Assembly (NCBI GenBank): GCA_029207755.1
Contig: JARCOQ010000003.1
Location: 3,114,259 to 3,178,258, forward strand
Origin: Chamaea fasciata
Lineage: Eukaryota > Chordata > Aves > Passeriformes > Sylviidae
Length of the DNA: 64,000 nucleotides
Reading direction: 5' to 3'
Under the pieces are notes generated by a model. That model did no database searches and was not told the DNA's origin. It worked only from the letters and a program-made list of their open reading frames with translations. The translations under genes and the position numbers were made by a program. Below, piece by piece: positions 62,204-64,000 of the stretch. Within the stretch, counting starts at the first letter, position 1. Every line of letters begins with the position of its first letter.

Positions 62204-62468
62204 ATCACAAGGGTCCATGCCAGGGCTCTTGGATGGTGTACTCTTCCCACTTGCTGCCACCTTTTGGATCCTCCAATAACATATACATTTAAAACAAGTA
62301 TACAGCTGTGTATTTGCTTGATCTGCAAATGTTTTGGCATGTCCCACGGAAAAATAGGAGCAGAACCCTGCCTGAGTCTTAGGAATGCCAGTGCAGTGGA
62401 GTTCATCATTCACTCCCCTTTCCCTATCTGCCTAGTTTCCCATCATTGAATGGGCTGAGCTGTGGAAA

Positions 62469-62916
62469 TGATGCCTTAAATTTTAGCTGTCATGTTTTTC
62501 AGATTCTGTGCTGCCCAGGGGTGCAGTTTTGAGCCCCACGGTAAGTGCAAGTAAGCTCTTTTCACAGAACAGGTAAACAAAACAAATCCTTTTCCTGCTG
62601 AAAATCAAGGACAACTTTCAGCACCAAAAACACAAACAAGGGTGGGCTGGAGGGAGGAACAAGAAGGATGGGACCTCACAACCTCAAGATGTAATTGTAC
62701 AATTTAACCCCAATTTGCAAATGGACCAAAACTTATAAAAATATAAGACCCTGTGACCAGGTGTCCATTTTATGACCATTCTAAGTCCATCTTGGGTGTA
62801 GCCCAGGTCAGGCCCTGTCCTGCCCAAGGTGTACCCTAAAGGCCTTTGAATAAATCCCTACTTTTTTCTCTAGCTCTGTCCAGTCTCTGTTTCAGGTCAG
62901 CCTTCCCAAGGTATCA
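62469..62916 (+). mobile_element. Solo LTR, copy 2 (448 bp, same family as copy 1)
   Basis: It starts TGATGCCTTAA and ends CCCAAGGTATCA, with one mismatch in the terminal inverted repeat. The interior parallels 29833-30282: AACAAGAAGGATGGGACCTC, CAAATGGACCAAAACTTATA, TTTATGACCATTCTAAGTCC, AATAAATCCCTACTTT and TCTGTCCAGTCTCTG in the same order. Orientation is the same as copy 1. No internal retroviral genes lie beside it. Flanks GAAA and GAAC could be a decayed target duplication. Confidence 0.8.
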
Positions 62917-64000
62917 GAACCAAGCGTTGAATTGTCATTTGCTGTGCCTCCTTTTTGGTACCAGCCAGGTGGCTCAGAGAGAAGGTCTTAAGGAATGGCA
63001 GAGCTGCAGCAAGGCTCATCTTCACAATGCCTTTCTTGGACGTTTGAATGTTTTTTGTGTTCTGGAGAGATCAAGGCTGGTCTGTCTAGCATTCCCTGGG
63101 GTCACCGCCTGTTACAAAATTGGTTCATAACGCAGCTTAGTTTGGTTTACAGGCAAAATTGCATCTCAATTTTCCCACTCCATGATAAAGGACTATCCTT
63201 CCCTGGCTGCCAGAGGTAACTTATCCTGGGCTGAAGGAAGTCTTCTACAGTCAGAGATCCTGGCGTGCCTGTGCTCCGCATGCAGTCAATTACGAGCTGG
63301 TTTTTGTACAAAAATGGATTAAAAGAGGCTGGCATTGTGATCATTAGATCAATAGTTTCTAATGCTTCTGTTGCCCTAATTTTCAAAAGTCTGGGATCAT
63401 ACCATCCAAGCAGCAACAGCTGAGGTGAGGAACACCCAGTGCTTGTCCTTGTCTCCACAAGACTTCAGAGCCAACACAGTGAATTTTTGTGGACCTCATT
63501 GCCAGGTCCAGTTGTGGCCCTGGTGATTGGGCCACCAGGTCTTTCCTCATCAGCCTCCAGCTGAAGGTGATGGTGAGAGCATAAAATAAGAGAATAGGCT
63601 GGTTTAAGTTTTTTCACAAGATGTTTTTAAAGGAAGAAGCAGCTGGTGATAGAGATTGGGCACTGGTGACATGAGCAAGGCTCAAACAGAGGAGTAGTGA
63701 AGAAAAAAATGAACCTTTAGGCCAGAGGATGGCTGAGCTACTAGAGGTGTCTTGGAAACACCTCATCAATAACCTTGGGAAATGATGGAAACTGTTGGAA
63801 ATTGCAGCTGAGGACTCTTAAAATGCCAAATTTTCCTGAGAGCGTGGAAGCAGGAACAACTATTTTGAGACAAGGTGTGGTCATGTAACTAAAGGCTAGT
63901 GTTGGAGGAAAACAACACCTCACCGAATACCAGGAGGGTCAGGTGAAAAAAATAATCATAGGAGTTGGAAATTTTGAACCCAATTAACTTCCTAATCTGA
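62917..64000. promoter_or_regulatory. Intergenic DNA with a candidate conserved element (63090-63400)
   Basis: The part 63090-63400 is unique sequence with GCATGCAGTCAATTACGAGC, AATGGATTAAAAGAGGCTGG and GTGATCATTAGATCAATAG, which include several homeodomain-type cores. No gene is supported up to the window's end. Confidence 0.35.

Larger units (their letters stand above)
56301..62468. other. Intergenic DNA, no gene found
   Basis: Unique DNA with A/T homopolymers (58820-58850, 60415-60434, 60856-60895). AATAAA at about 60774 follows a moderately GC-rich stretch, but no transcript or repeat can be supported. A hairpin with 8-bp arms (ATTTACTT...AAGTAAAT) lies at 58398-58419. Regulatory candidates at 59330-59620 and 61680-61930 are listed separately. 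Confidence 0.5.

Noticed and set aside
29833..62916. One 33-kb provirus bounded by the two similar LTRs
   Set aside because: The interior has no gag, pol or env, far exceeds provirus length, and contains unrelated CR1 copies and unique DNA. Two solo LTRs explain it better.
1..64000. CRISPR arrays, bacterial operons, tRNA or rRNA genes
   Set aside because: The window is vertebrate nuclear DNA. No regularly spaced direct repeats with unique spacers, no ribosome-binding sites, and no cloverleaf or rRNA sequence was noticed.

Overview
The window is vertebrate, almost certainly avian, nuclear DNA. The evidence is spliced exons of the TALE homeobox gene MEIS1, typical avian CR1 LINE 3' ends (a clear ~500 bp copy near 43.3-43.8 kb), LTRs that look like bird endogenous retroviruses, and long introns and gene-free DNA rich in simple repeats. 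The species cannot be fixed from this sequence alone.

Layout. Positions 1-14399 are the end of a long MEIS1 intron. Four coding segments follow on the + strand: the end of the homeodomain (14400-14458), a 90-nt exon (15678-15767), an alternative exon that ends the short MEIS1A-type C-terminus (16038-16096), and the last coding exon for the long MEIS1B-type C-terminus (18650-18933). The 3'UTR runs to about 20.6 kb. I assign MEIS1 rather than MEIS2 because of the residues [17 protein letters not shown] and the alternative tail ending GQWHYM. From 20.9 to 27.3 kb lies an unusual block of CpG-rich segments broken by homopolymer runs and conserved-looking AT-rich DNA. This could be a downstream promoter or enhancer domain or a non-coding RNA start. 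From 27.5 to 64 kb I find no protein-coding gene. This fits a gene desert next to a developmental regulator: unique DNA that looks like candidate conserved non-coding elements, microsatellites, CR1 fragments and three LTR-like copies.

How the parts work together. The MEIS1 exons form a splicing switch. Every coding boundary after the homeodomain exon is phase 1, so the C-terminal cassettes are interchangeable. The intron after the homeodomain exon starts with GC rather than GT. A GT donor 81 nt further on would add 27 codons in frame. The 270-nt intron before the MEIS1A exon is open in frame throughout. Conservation of the non-coding elements is inferred from sequence texture only; no alignment was possible.
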